Part shown: positions 39,098 to 49,330 of the stretch, one piece after another | Numbering within the stretch: position 1 is the stretch's first letter | How the letters are laid out: each line of letters starts with the position of its first letter | Origin: Phycisphaerales bacterium | Lineage (GTDB): Bacteria > Planctomycetota > Phycisphaerae > Phycisphaerales > UBA1924 | Length of the DNA stretch: 64,000 nt | Reading direction: 5' to 3' | Assembly: GCA_020849615.1 (NCBI GenBank) | Contig: JADLFW010000036.1 | Location: 96,727-160,726 of the forward strand | Program-made: the position numbers and the translations under genes | Notes under the pieces: model-generated | The model's input: only the letters and a program-made list of their open reading frames with translations | Told to the model about the DNA's origin: nothing | Databases searched by the model: none

Positions 39098-40777
<1,680 letters not shown>

Positions 40778-40902
40778 GGATGAGCGTTGCACCCCACCGC
40801 CCCGGGGTCAAGTCGGACCCGGCCCCGGGGCGGCGTCTCCGGCCGCCGATGTGCACGAAATGGCCAAACCGGGCGAGCCTCGCCCCGTGCCCGCCCCCTC
40901 GC

Positions 40903-42249
40903 TCACGGCAGGAACGTCGGATCACCCAGCGGGTTGTAATCGAAGAAGTTGTGCGGGCCGAGGTTGAACCCCGACCAGTGCACCAGCGTCACGCCCGTCG
41001 AGGTTGCGCCCGAATCGGTCGAGTGGCGATCCTCATCGGTGGGTGTGTGCAGGGCTCCGGCCACGCACCACACCACCACATCCTCGCCGCAGACGCCCTC
41101 CTGGTCCGCCAGAAACTTGCTGATCAGGTAGTTGTCGGGGTTGATCGACCGCAGCTGCCAGTCATCCGGGCTCGTGTAGCCCGTTTCGGCGGGCTTGTAC
41201 TTCGTGACATAGAAGTTGTGCAGCGTCCACTGCTCATCGGGCCCGGTATGCCGCGGCTGACCGCCCTCGAAGAAAGGCACGAACTCGAACCCCACGGGGT
41301 TACCGTGCCTGTTGACCACCACGGTGTCCTCAATGTGCACCGAGGTGAACTTCTGCAGGTCAAAGTCCAGCGCGCCCTCGACGCCGCCGTTGTAGAGCTG
41401 CTCGACCTCGCGGGAGACGTACGGCGACCCTGGGCACGCGGAGACCGTCGCGGGGTCCTCGCGGAAGCTCTCCATCGCGCAGTCATCGGCCGGGCCCGCG
41501 ACATCGATGTCCACGTGCCAGAGCCCCGTGTGCATGTGCGGTGTGAAATCCGTGCAACCATTGAACCCCGTCGCCCCGTAGCGGAACTCGATCCCGCCAT
41601 CCTCGCGGAAGGTGTACTGGATGATCGCGTCATAGTTCCCCGAGTCCGACACACCCCACACCACGACCTCCTGGGCCCGGTAGCGCCGGTCCACGCCGAC
41701 CGGGGGCCGCTTGCACAGCCACGCCACACCGCGATCGCGGCACTCCACGCCGATCATCCGCTTGGTCTCGTTACGCGGCGCGAGCGTGAACCCACCGCGG
41801 CCCACATCGGCGCTCACCAGTTCATCCATCGAGGCGAACGGGTTCAAATCGTAGAGCCGGGCCGGATTGCAGGGGTCGGTCCCGCAGGTCGGATCGTTCT
41901 CGTCGTAGCGGACATAGATGTCGACCATCCCGGCTTCCTTGATCACCCGCGTCCAGTTCGCCTCGCCCGGGCGGCGGAAGTCGACCTGCCGCAGCCACAG
42001 TCCCTTCACCGGCTTGATCTCCAGGCAGATGCGCCACGCCGTGTGCCGGAACTGGATCATCAGGCACGCGGTCTTCAGCGATGGGTCGACGCCGAACGTC
42101 GTGACCGGATCGCACACCGACACTCCGCACGGCGAGTTCGCCATCGCGGTCACCGTCCCGCCCGCGTCGGCCGCGATCTGTCCGAAGCACATCGCGCTGC
42201 ACGACGCCACCACCGCGCTCACCACGTGACACCCGGTCAGCCTCTTCAT
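40903..42249 (-). CDS. Secreted short copper amine oxidase
   Basis: The 448-residue protein has a signal peptide (MKRLTGCHVVSAVVASCSAM) and the catalytic domain of copper amine oxidases. Visible features are Tyr206 in DSGNYDAI, the expected TPQ precursor; HMH (His238, His240) as copper ligands; the third ligand His401 in ALHTPTDED, which matches the family THxxRxED block; and a C-terminal GFNLGPHNFFDYNP. Asp134 (RLYDLNP) may be the catalytic base. It lacks the N-terminal domains of typical 640-720-residue enzymes, and the residue that is Thr in the TPQ consensus is Asp here. It should oxidise primary amines to aldehydes in the periplasm. The start at 42249 was chosen for the signal peptide. 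Confidence 0.8.
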   Translation of the reverse strand: MKRLTGCHVVSAVVASCSAMCFGQIAADAGGTVTAMANSPCGVSVCDPVTTFGVDPSLKTACLMIQFRHTAWRICLEIKPVKGLWLRQVDFRRPGEANWTRVIKEAGMVDIYVRYDENDPTCGTDPCNPARLYDLNPFASMDELVSADVGRGGFTLAPRNETKRMIGVECRDRGVAWLCKRPPVGVDRRYRAQEVVVWGVSDSGNYDAIIQYTFREDGGIEFRYGATGFNGCTDFTPHMHTGLWHVDIDVAGPADDCAMESFREDPATVSACPGSPYVSREVEQLYNGGVEGALDFDLQKFTSVHIEDTVVVNRHGNPVGFEFVPFFEGGQPRHTGPDEQWTLHNFYVTKYKPAETGYTSPDDWQLRSINPDNYLISKFLADQEGVCGEDVVVWCVAGALHTPTDEDRHSTDSGATSTGVTLVHWSGFNLGPHNFFDYNPLGDPTFLP

Positions 42250-42383
42250 GAGCTTGCTCCAATTGGTTCTGCTCAAAGTTTGGCGCACGCACGACCGAAC
42301 CGCGCCGGCCGGACATTGCGAATCTAGCCAGTCGCTTCCACCACCGCCATCACAACGTTCACTTTCCCCGCCCGCGCTCAAAG

Positions 42384-42401
42384 TTCCACAACATTGTGGA
42401 A
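42384..42401. promoter_or_regulatory. Perfect 8-2-8 palindrome, likely operator
   Basis: TTCCACAA and TTGTGGAA are separated by CA. The element is AT-rich against its surroundings and lies in the 270-base gap between two divergent genes (copper amine oxidase and debranching enzyme), 135 and 119 bases from their starts. It looks like a dimeric repressor or activator site; the factor is unknown. Confidence 0.55.
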
Positions 42402-42519
42402 TTCAGGCGTCTCCCTGACGCAGGCGCCGCCCGTTCCACAATCGCTCCTCACCACTTGGACCACCGAAGGGATGAGCCCCTGTCTGTAACCTCTTCGTGG
42501 CCCGCATCATCACAATTGC

Positions 42520-44790
42520 GTGCCCACATCCCCCCCCGAACGCGCCACCCGCCCCCAGAGCGCCAATCCTTCCGGACCGGACTTCACTTCCTTCCGGCCG
42601 AGCTCCAGCGCCCCCAATCCCCCCGTGAACCGCTCCCCCCTCCCCAACCCCCCGCCCTCCTCGCGCCCGATCTCTCTCGGCGAGGTCTCCCTCGAAGCCT
42701 CGGAGTGGCTCCTGGCCAGCGGCCTGGGCGGCTTCGCCATGGGCACAGCCCTGGCTGTCCCCACCCGCCGCTACCACGCCTGGCTCATCGCCGCGCTCAC
42801 CCCGCCCGTCGGCCGCATCGTCGCCCTTCACTCCGTCGTCGATGCCCTCATCCTCGAGGCCGATGGCGTTCACCCCGAGCAGCGCCTCGACCTCTCGACC
42901 TTCAACTTCCAGGGGGCCCGGCACCACCCGCCGGGCCACCAGCTCCTGGTCTCCTTCGAGAAGGACCTCACCATCCGCTGGAAGTTCCGCTGGGGCCCGG
43001 TCACCATCACGCGCGAACTCGCCCTCCTGCGCGATCAGAACGCCGCCGTCATCCGCTACCGCATCAACGCCGAGGGGCGCCGGGCCCGGCTCGAGCTCCG
43101 CCCGCTCACGCCGCTCCGCGACTTTCACGCCCTGCTGCGCCACGATGAGGCGCCGGCCTTCCGCATCACCGCCGGGCCCGGCACGCTGCACATCCACCGC
43201 GACACGCTCGATTCCCCCTCGATCACGCTGGGCCTTTCCTGCCCGGCAGCGCGCGAAGTCGCCGACCCGCAGTGGTGGCGCAACTTCGAGTACGACCAGG
43301 ACCGCCTCCGCGGCCAGGATTTCCTCGAAGACCTCTTCTCGCCGGGCCTGTTCACCCACGCCATCCCGCCCCGACGCGGTGAGCACACCGTCGAGCTGCT
43401 CGCGTGGGTCGATGGCAACGGCGAGACGGGCCGCCCGCGCGGCGACCTCGATGCCGACCTCCGCGATGAAGCCTGGCGCCTCCAGGACCTGACCGAAGCT
43501 ACGGCCCGTCGCTGCCGGATGGATGACAAACACCCGGACCGCGAGCCGCTCTCGACGCTCGTCCGGGCCGCCGATCAGTTCGTTGTGGGCCGCGAGCCGC
43601 CCCCCACAGCACCCGGCGCCGCGGCCATCTCCGAAAGCACAGGCCCGCGCGGGCCCGCGCCCCTCGACACCTCCATCATCGCCGGCTACCCCTGGTTCAG
43701 CGACTGGGGCCGCGATGCGATGATCTCGCTGCCGGGCCTGCTGCTCTCCACCGGCCGCTTCTACGAGGCCCAGCGCCTCCTCAAGACCTTCGCCCGCCAC
43801 GCCCGCGCGGGACTCATCCCCAACTGCTTCGACGACCTCACGGGCCGGGCCGAGTACAACACCGCCGACGCCTCCCTCTGGTTCATCCACGCCGCCTGCC
43901 GCACGCTCGCCGAGTCCGGCGACCGCCGGGCCTTCGACGGGCCCGTCCGCCAGGCCTGCCTCCAGGTCATCGAGGCCTACCGCGCCGGCACCGAGTTCAA
44001 CATCCGCATGGACCGGGCCGATGGACTCATCGCCGCCGGCGACGCCACCACGCAGCTCACCTGGATGGATGCACGCCGCGATGGCGTCACCTTCACCCCG
44101 CGCCACGGCAAGCCCGTCGAGGTCAACGCCCTCTGGTTCAACGCGCTGCTCTCCCTCGCCGATGCGATCGAGCCCGATCAGCCCCGCACCGCCCGCGAGT
44201 TCCGCCAGCTCGCCGAGCAGACCGCCCGGTCGTTCCGCGAGCGGTTTGTCCGGGCCGACGGGCTGGGCCTGCACGACTGCCTGACCCCCGATGCGACGCA
44301 CGCGACCGGCTGGCGCCCGGATGACCGCATCCGCCCCAACCAGATCCTCGCCGTCAGCCTCCCCCACTCCGCGCTGACGCCCGAGCAGCAGCAGCGCGTC
44401 ATCGCGGTGGTCCGCGCCCGCCTGCTCACTCCGCACGGGCTGCGCACGCTCGACCCCGGCGATCCGGGCTACAAGCCCCGCTACGAGGGTTCGCTGTTTG
44501 ATCGCGATGGCGCGTACCACAACGGCACGGTGTGGCCCTGGCTCATCGGCCCGTACGCCGAAGCCATCCTCCGCACCGGCAAGTTCTCCGCGGCGGCGCG
44601 CACTCAGGCCCGGGCCGCGCTGCAGGGTCTCCTGAACGAGTTGGACTCACGCTCGATCGCGACGCTGCCGGAGATCTACGACGCCGAGGATGGCCCCGAT
44701 GGCCCGCGCGGGCCGCAGGGGTGCATCGCCCAGGCGTGGTCGGTCGCGGAGGTGCTGCGGGCCCTGGTACTCTGCCACGCGCCGGCGTGA
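42520..44790 (+). CDS. Glycogen debranching enzyme-like amylo-alpha-1,6-glucosidase (GH133 type)
   Basis: The 756-residue protein has the N-terminal GDE_N domain (SEWLLASGLGGFAMGTALAVPTRRYHAWL, about 60-90) and a C-terminal (alpha/alpha)6-barrel AGL domain. The domain carries the family signature IAGYPWFSDWGRDAMISLPGL (about 387-407), RADGLIAAGDATTQLTWMDA and GAYHNGTVWPWLIGPYAEA near the end. It should remove alpha-1,6 branches from glycogen-type glucan. The first 50 residues are Pro/Ser-rich and probably disordered. The start is a GTG at 42520. It converges on the three small membrane-protein genes, with 7 bases between stops. Confidence 0.93.
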   Translation: MPTSPPERATRPQSANPSGPDFTSFRPSSSAPNPPVNRSPLPNPPPSSRPISLGEVSLEASEWLLASGLGGFAMGTALAVPTRRYHAWLIAALTPPVGRIVALHSVVDALILEADGVHPEQRLDLSTFNFQGARHHPPGHQLLVSFEKDLTIRWKFRWGPVTITRELALLRDQNAAVIRYRINAEGRRARLELRPLTPLRDFHALLRHDEAPAFRITAGPGTLHIHRDTLDSPSITLGLSCPAAREVADPQWWRNFEYDQDRLRGQDFLEDLFSPGLFTHAIPPRRGEHTVELLAWVDGNGETGRPRGDLDADLRDEAWRLQDLTEATARRCRMDDKHPDREPLSTLVRAADQFVVGREPPPTAPGAAAISESTGPRGPAPLDTSIIAGYPWFSDWGRDAMISLPGLLLSTGRFYEAQRLLKTFARHARAGLIPNCFDDLTGRAEYNTADASLWFIHAACRTLAESGDRRAFDGPVRQACLQVIEAYRAGTEFNIRMDRADGLIAAGDATTQLTWMDARRDGVTFTPRHGKPVEVNALWFNALLSLADAIEPDQPRTAREFRQLAEQTARSFRERFVRADGLGLHDCLTPDATHATGWRPDDRIRPNQILAVSLPHSALTPEQQQRVIAVVRARLLTPHGLRTLDPGDPGYKPRYEGSLFDRDGAYHNGTVWPWLIGPYAEAILRTGKFSAAARTQARAALQGLLNELDSRSIATLPEIYDAEDGPDGPRGPQGCIAQAWSVAEVLRALVLCHAPA

Positions 44791-44797
44791 CCGCCGC

Positions 44798-45217
44798 TCA
44801 GGCCGTCGCCCGCTTTGACCTGGCGAGCTTGATCGCGTCCTCGGTCGACATTCCCTCGAGCACCAGGTCAACCATCTGCTTCCACGAATCCTCGTCGATC
44901 CCCTCGCGCGCCTCGACCAGCTGGCTCGCATCCTCCTTGTCCACCGAGCCCCACGCCACCGCCTGCGCGAGCCTGATGCTCGGGTCATTGGCCGCCTTGC
45001 CCTCCGGGCCGATCGCCAGCAGCGCCGCCGCCTGCTCCGCCGAGATCGACCCTTCGGCGACGTACGCCGCGATCTCGCGGCGCGACTTCTCGAAGGCCCG
45101 GGCCCGGGCCGTCCTGGTGAACTCGGACACGATCGCCATGATCGCGATCAGCGAGCCGACCACCATGATGATCGGGAGCCACGCGTTGTCCTTCATGAGA
45201 TCCGCGATCCACGCCAT
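44798..45217 (-). CDS. One-TM protein of a tandem paralogous trio (third gene)
   Basis: The 139-residue protein has an N-terminal membrane helix (LPIIMVVGSLIAIMAIVSEF), a charged stretch and the shared motif SRREIAAYVAEGSISAEQAAALL. Unlike its two upstream relatives it continues for about 70 residues with a second, helical repeat-like segment (EDSWKQMVDLVLEGMSTEDAIKLA) that resembles the first motif. The motif is like the short C-terminal SHOCT-type helices of membrane-associated proteins. The function is unknown. Confidence 0.75.
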   Translation of the reverse strand: MAWIADLMKDNAWLPIIMVVGSLIAIMAIVSEFTRTARARAFEKSRREIAAYVAEGSISAEQAAALLAIGPEGKAANDPSIRLAQAVAWGSVDKEDASQLVEAREGIDEDSWKQMVDLVLEGMSTEDAIKLARSKRATA

Positions 45218-45245
45218 GCCCGGCGCCTCCTTCCCCGAACCCTGT

Positions 45246-45506
45246 TCAGGAAATCCGGCTGGCCACCGCATCGCGGACCTTGTCGGCCAGCGAACCGCCC
45301 GCCTCCAAGAGCCGGCGGCCCTCATCGGGCGGGATCGACCCCTCGGCGATGTACGCCGCGATCTCCCGCCGCGATTCCTCCTTGGCCCGCGCGATCTTGA
45401 TCTTCTCGATCGAGCTCGTGATGATCGCCACAATCGCGATGATGCCGCCGATCGTCGCCATCACCACCACCACGACCTCGCCATCCGCCGCCAGCGTCGT
45501 CAGCAT
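45246..45506 (-). CDS. One-TM protein of a tandem paralogous trio (second gene)
   Basis: The 86-residue protein has a membrane helix (VVVVVMATIGGIIAIVAIITSS) followed by ESRREIAAYIAEGSIPPDEGRRLLEAG and a short tail. The motif is nearly the same as in the two neighbours (15 and 28 bases away on the same strand), so the three probably arose by duplication and are co-transcribed. The cytoplasmic part could bind a shared partner. No known function. Confidence 0.75.
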   Translation of the reverse strand: MLTTLAADGEVVVVVMATIGGIIAIVAIITSSIEKIKIARAKEESRREIAAYIAEGSIPPDEGRRLLEAGGSLADKVRDAVASRIS

Positions 45507-45521
45507 CGCCGTCCTCCCTCG

Positions 45522-45770
45522 TCACGCCCCGCAGCCCGGCTGCCCAGCCTCCCGGCCCGCCTTCATCAGCCGCTCGCCCTGCTCGGGGGTCATCGACCCC
45601 TCGGCGATGAACGCCGCGATCTCCCGCCGCGTCCGCTCCCGCGAAACCGACCGGATCACCCCCGCGATCGTCTTGAACAGCACCACCAGCACGATGCTCC
45701 CGCCGATCACCAGCGGCACGAGCACATCCTTCTCCAGCAGACGCTCCGATACTTCAGCAAGAATCAGCAT
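45522..45770 (-). CDS. One-TM protein of a tandem paralogous trio (first gene)
   Basis: The 82-residue protein has a membrane helix (VLVPLVIGGSIVLVVLFKTIAGVI) and the motif TRREIAAFIAEGSMTPEQGERLMKAG. It is the first gene of the trio. The ATG at 45770 (MLILAEVSE) has a GGAGG-like stretch upstream on the minus strand; a longer frame to 45983 runs through an 11-nt repeat and is not used. Confidence 0.75.
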   Translation of the reverse strand: MLILAEVSERLLEKDVLVPLVIGGSIVLVVLFKTIAGVIRSVSRERTRREIAAFIAEGSMTPEQGERLMKAGREAGQPGCGA

Positions 45771-45865
45771 CGACCCACCTCCCCTCCCGGGCCGGCACCG
45801 CCCCCCGGGGACCTTTGGTCGGAATCCCCCTAACGATATTTCATCAGCATCCCACAACCTACCCC

Positions 45866-45904
45866 ATTCCACCCCCATTCCACCCCCATTCCACCCCCAT
45901 TCCA
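45866..45904. repeat. 11-nt tandem array (ATTCCACCCCC)
   Basis: Three exact 11-nt copies and a partial fourth lie between the divergent trio and aat genes, about 50 bases before the aat start. Confidence 0.88.
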
Positions 45905-45954
45905 TCACCCGCTGCCTCAATCCACTCCCCCAACCCACCCCCCAGCCGCTCCCC

Positions 45955-46779
45955 TTGTCCGCCCCCCACACCTCCATCCTCATCGAATCCTTCCTCGCCG
46001 CCTACCGCGAGGGCTGGTTCCCCATGGGTGACCCCCGCACGGGCCGGGTCGAATGGGTCCAGCCTCGCCGCCGGGCCATCATCCCGCTCGACCCCGCCCC
46101 CCGCTTTTCCCGGTCCCTCCGTGCCAAGGCTCGGCGCAACCACTTCCTGATCACCACCGACACCGCCTTCGAACACGTCATCCGGGCCTGCGCTGCACCC
46201 TCCCCCCTCCCGGGCCGCGACTTCACCTGGATCGACCCCTCCATCCTCGATGCCTTCCTCCGCCTCCACCGCGCGGGCCACGCCCACTCCATCGAAGTCT
46301 GGCTCGCTTCAGCTCCGGGTGGCACAGGCGTCCCGCCTGTGCCCGACGTCGCGCCACCCATCACAGCGGCGCCATCCCCAGCGCCGGGCCAGAGCGAGCC
46401 GCGCCTCGGAGCAGGCAAAGCCTCGGATTCCAGTCCCCGACTCTCCACCTCACCCGCTCACCCTCCCACCCTGCTCGGCGGCCTGTACGGCCTCGCCATC
46501 GGCCGGGCCTTCATGGGTGAATCCATGTTCTGCCGCCCCGATCTCGGCGGCACCGACGCCAGCAAGCTCGCCCTCCTCCACCTCGCTCACCACCTCCGCC
46601 GCCGCGGCTTCACCCTGCTGGATTCCCAGATCCAGAACCCGCACATGAAGTCCCTCGGCGCCCTCGAGATCCCCCGCGCGACCTACCTGAAGCGCGTCGC
46701 CATCGCGACCGGCGAACCCCCGCCCGGCTGGCTCCCCTTCGAGCCGACACTCACCGCGGCCTCGCTGGGCCAACCGTGA
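45955..46779 (+). CDS. aat: Leucyl/phenylalanyl-tRNA-protein transferase
   Basis: Aat adds Leu or Phe to proteins with N-terminal Arg or Lys, marking them for ClpS/ClpAP. The protein has GWFPMGD (20-26), LLGGLYGLAIGRAFMGESMF (173-192) and LLDSQIQNPHMKSLGA (221-236). A TTG at 45955 gives 274 residues; no in-frame ATG lies at the right place. Between VEVW (117) and GGLYG an extra 55 residues (PGGTGVPPVPDVAPPI... to ...STSPAHPPT) are inserted where the E. coli enzyme has only a few. The insert begins with an in-frame REP-like palindrome (46321-46343). Confidence 0.9.
   Translation: MSAPHTSILIESFLAAYREGWFPMGDPRTGRVEWVQPRRRAIIPLDPAPRFSRSLRAKARRNHFLITTDTAFEHVIRACAAPSPLPGRDFTWIDPSILDAFLRLHRAGHAHSIEVWLASAPGGTGVPPVPDVAPPITAAPSPAPGQSEPRLGAGKASDSSPRLSTSPAHPPTLLGGLYGLAIGRAFMGESMFCRPDLGGTDASKLALLHLAHHLRRRGFTLLDSQIQNPHMKSLGALEIPRATYLKRVAIATGEPPPGWLPFEPTLTAASLGQP
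46321..46343. repeat. REP-like palindrome inside aat, GTCCC loop
   Basis: GGCACAGGC and GCCTGTGCC flank GTCCC. Read in frame it gives GGTGVPPVP. A shorter copy with the same loop is at 56515-56531. Confidence 0.85.
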
Positions 46780-46808
46780 TAGCGACCAGCGCAGGCTCTT
46801 CCGGCACG

Positions 46809-46843
46809 ATTCGCCACTCCCCGTTCTCCATTCGCACCCCCCC
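46809..46843. repeat. Heptamer array (ATTCGCC type) after aat
   Basis: Five 7-nt units (ATTCGCC, ACTCCCC and variants) start 29 bases after the aat stop codon. The unit is closely related to that of the 17058-17092 array. Confidence 0.75.
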
Positions 46844-46945
46844 TCGTTACACCCCCGTGACGTACAAAAGCCGATCCTGGGAGTACACCTACAGGCGGGA
46901 CATCGTGCCCCTCACGGTCCCCCGGACCCCCAGCGGAGCTTTCCC

Positions 46946-49267
46946 ATGCGATCCACCTTTCTGGCCGCCGCGCTCGCCACCTTCTCGCTCCTGTCGCCGG
47001 CCCTCGCCCAACCCCCAAGCCCGCCACAACCTTCCTACGACAGCCGGGCCGAGAACATCATCATCCCCCAGCTCCGCGCGGTGCCCCTCATCCGGCACAG
47101 CCAGCCCGTCATCCTTTCGGCGGTCAACGCCGACATCGTGTTCGCCGATCAGCTCGCCACCACGACGCTGACGATGACGCTCACGAACCCCTCCTCCCAG
47201 CCGCAGGAGACCGAGGTCATCCTCCCCGTCCCCGATGGCGCCACCGTCCGCTCGTTCGTGCTTGACGGGCTCGCGAGCGAGGGCCAGGCCCGGCTCCTGC
47301 CGCGCGAGGAGGCCCGCCGGATCTACGAGTCGATCGTTCGGGCCGCCCGTGATCCGGCGCTCGTGGAGTTCGTCGGCTACAACCTCGTCCGCTCCTCGGT
47401 CTTCCCCGTCCCGGCCAACGGCGCGCAGACGATCCGCCTGACCTACGAGCAGCTCCTCACCGCCGATGGCCCGCGCCTGGACTACGTCCTGCCGCGCTCC
47501 GATTCCCTCGCGCGCCTCGGCGTCAACTGGTCGTACACCATCGCCATCAACGCCCAGCGCCCCATCTCCACCGTCTACTCGCCCTCGCACGAGCTCATCA
47601 CCACCCGCACCGGGCCCGGCGCTTTCACCGTGAAGGTCGGCGGCCCGGCCAACACCCCCGGCTCGCTCCGCCTTTCCTGCCTGATGGACACCAAGGGCCA
47701 GGATGGCCTGACCTCCACGGTCCTCACCTACCCCGACCCCACGGCCGGGCCCGGCGGCGGCGGCTACTTCCTCGTCCTCGCCGCCCTGCCCCCCGACACC
47801 AAGGCCAAGGAAGCCCCCTCCATCAAGCGCGAGGTCACGCTCGTCATCGACCGCTCCGGCTCCATGCGCGGCGAGAAGATCGAGCAGGCCCGGGCCGCGG
47901 CGCTCCAGGTCGTTGAAGGCCTGAACGACGGCGAGTTCTTCAACATCGTCGACTACTCCGACCAGGTCGCCTCCTTCGCGCCAAAGCCGGTGGTCAAGAA
48001 CGCCGACTCGATCAGGCAGGCCCGGGCCTACATCAGCGCCCTCCAGGCCGTCGGCGGCACCAACCTGCACGATGCGCTGATGGAAGCCCTCCGGCCCGCG
48101 CCCTGCGAGGGCTGCCTGCCGCTGGTGCTGTTCCTCACCGACGGCCTCCCCACGGTGGGCCAGACGCGCGAGATCGACATCCGCGAGAACGCCGCCAAGG
48201 TCAACACCCACAACCGGCGCATCTTCTCCTTCGGCGTCGGCTACGACGTCAACGCCCCCCTGCTCACCGCCCTCTCCACCGGCTCCCGCGGCGCCCCCAC
48301 CTTCGTCCTGCCCAGCGAGGATGTCGAGGTCAAGGTCGGGCAGGTCTTCCGCCGCCTCGCCGGGCCCGTCCTCGCCTCGCCCGCGCTCACCGAGTTCTCC
48401 GACCAGCCGGGCCTGCAGCAGCGCCTCACCCGCGAGCTCTACCCCAGCCAGCTCCCCGATGTCTTCGAGGGCGACCAGATCATCGTGCTGGGCCAGTACA
48501 CCGGCGATGGCCCGCGCCGCCTGCGCCTCACCGGCACAACGGGCCGGGGCCAGGAGCAGGCCTACGACATCAAGTTCGACGCCTCGCAGGCGAGCATCCG
48601 CAACGCCTTCGTCCCCCGCCTGTGGGCCACCCGCAAGATCGCCTTCCTGATCGACGAGATCCGCAAGCTCGGCGCTGCGCAGGTCGGCGTCCCCGTGCTC
48701 AAGGATGTGCCGATCGTCGATGCCAACGACGCCCGGATCAAGGAGCTGCGCGATGAGATCGTCCGCCTCTCCACCACCTTCGGCATCCTGACCGAGTACA
48801 CCGCGTTCCTCGCCACCGATGAGGTGGACATGGCCCGGCGCGATGAGGTCCTGCGAGCCTCCATCGGCGGCTTCGAATCCACGCGCGCCCGCGCCGGCGC
48901 CGGCGGCGTCAGCCAGGAGCTCAACACGATCGATTACCGCGCGGCCCAAACCGCCAGCCCCACCCAGTCCTACAAGGTCGCCGGCAAGGAAGGCAAGATG
49001 GAAGTCGTCGAGGTCCAGGGCTGCCAGCAGGTCGGCGACCAGGCTCTCTTCCGCCGTGGAACCCGCTGGATCGATGCGCGTCTCATGGCCAAGGCCCTCG
49101 CGACGGGCCAGAACGCCGAGCCCGACCGCACCGTCGAGTTCGGCTCCACGGAGTACTTCAGCGTGTGCAACCAGCTCGCCACCGAGGGCCGCCAGGGCCT
49201 CCTCGCCCAGACGGGCGAAGTCCTGCTGCTTCTCAACAACGAGAACGTCCTCGTCAAGGCGCCTTGA
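46946..49267 (+). CDS. Secreted VIT and von Willebrand A domain protein
   Basis: The 773-residue protein has a signal peptide (MRSTFLAAALATFSLLSPALAQ), a VIT domain (about 45-170, ending EQLLTADGPRLDYVLP) and a vWA domain starting REVTLVIDRSGSMRGEK (DxSxS MIDAS at about 304-308) through VLFLTDGLPTVG. A C-terminal region of about 300 residues follows. Such inter-alpha-trypsin-inhibitor-like proteins bind extracellular ligands through a metal site and are abundant in planctomycetes. A two-component pair follows on the same strand after 63 bases, so it may sense or regulate the same envelope process; this is inference from position. Confidence 0.92.
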   Translation: MRSTFLAAALATFSLLSPALAQPPSPPQPSYDSRAENIIIPQLRAVPLIRHSQPVILSAVNADIVFADQLATTTLTMTLTNPSSQPQETEVILPVPDGATVRSFVLDGLASEGQARLLPREEARRIYESIVRAARDPALVEFVGYNLVRSSVFPVPANGAQTIRLTYEQLLTADGPRLDYVLPRSDSLARLGVNWSYTIAINAQRPISTVYSPSHELITTRTGPGAFTVKVGGPANTPGSLRLSCLMDTKGQDGLTSTVLTYPDPTAGPGGGGYFLVLAALPPDTKAKEAPSIKREVTLVIDRSGSMRGEKIEQARAAALQVVEGLNDGEFFNIVDYSDQVASFAPKPVVKNADSIRQARAYISALQAVGGTNLHDALMEALRPAPCEGCLPLVLFLTDGLPTVGQTREIDIRENAAKVNTHNRRIFSFGVGYDVNAPLLTALSTGSRGAPTFVLPSEDVEVKVGQVFRRLAGPVLASPALTEFSDQPGLQQRLTRELYPSQLPDVFEGDQIIVLGQYTGDGPRRLRLTGTTGRGQEQAYDIKFDASQASIRNAFVPRLWATRKIAFLIDEIRKLGAAQVGVPVLKDVPIVDANDARIKELRDEIVRLSTTFGILTEYTAFLATDEVDMARRDEVLRASIGGFESTRARAGAGGVSQELNTIDYRAAQTASPTQSYKVAGKEGKMEVVEVQGCQQVGDQALFRRGTRWIDARLMAKALATGQNAEPDRTVEFGSTEYFSVCNQLATEGRQGLLAQTGEVLLLLNNENVLVKAP

Positions 49268-49286
49268 GCTCCCGACCTCCGTCCGA

Positions 49287-49321
49287 GTTTGCTGTTCGCC
49301 CGTTGCCAACTGCCATCTGGA
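49287..49321. repeat. Heptamer array (GTTTGCT/CGTTGCC type)
   Basis: Five 7-nt units (GGCAACG-like on the minus strand) start 19 bases after the VIT-vWA stop and run up to the response-regulator start. Confidence 0.75.
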
Positions 49322-49330
49322 ACCTTCCCC

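Noticed and set aside
45280..45954. Extended start of the aat frame.
   Set aside because: It overlaps two of the three small membrane-protein genes and runs through an 11-nt repeat.
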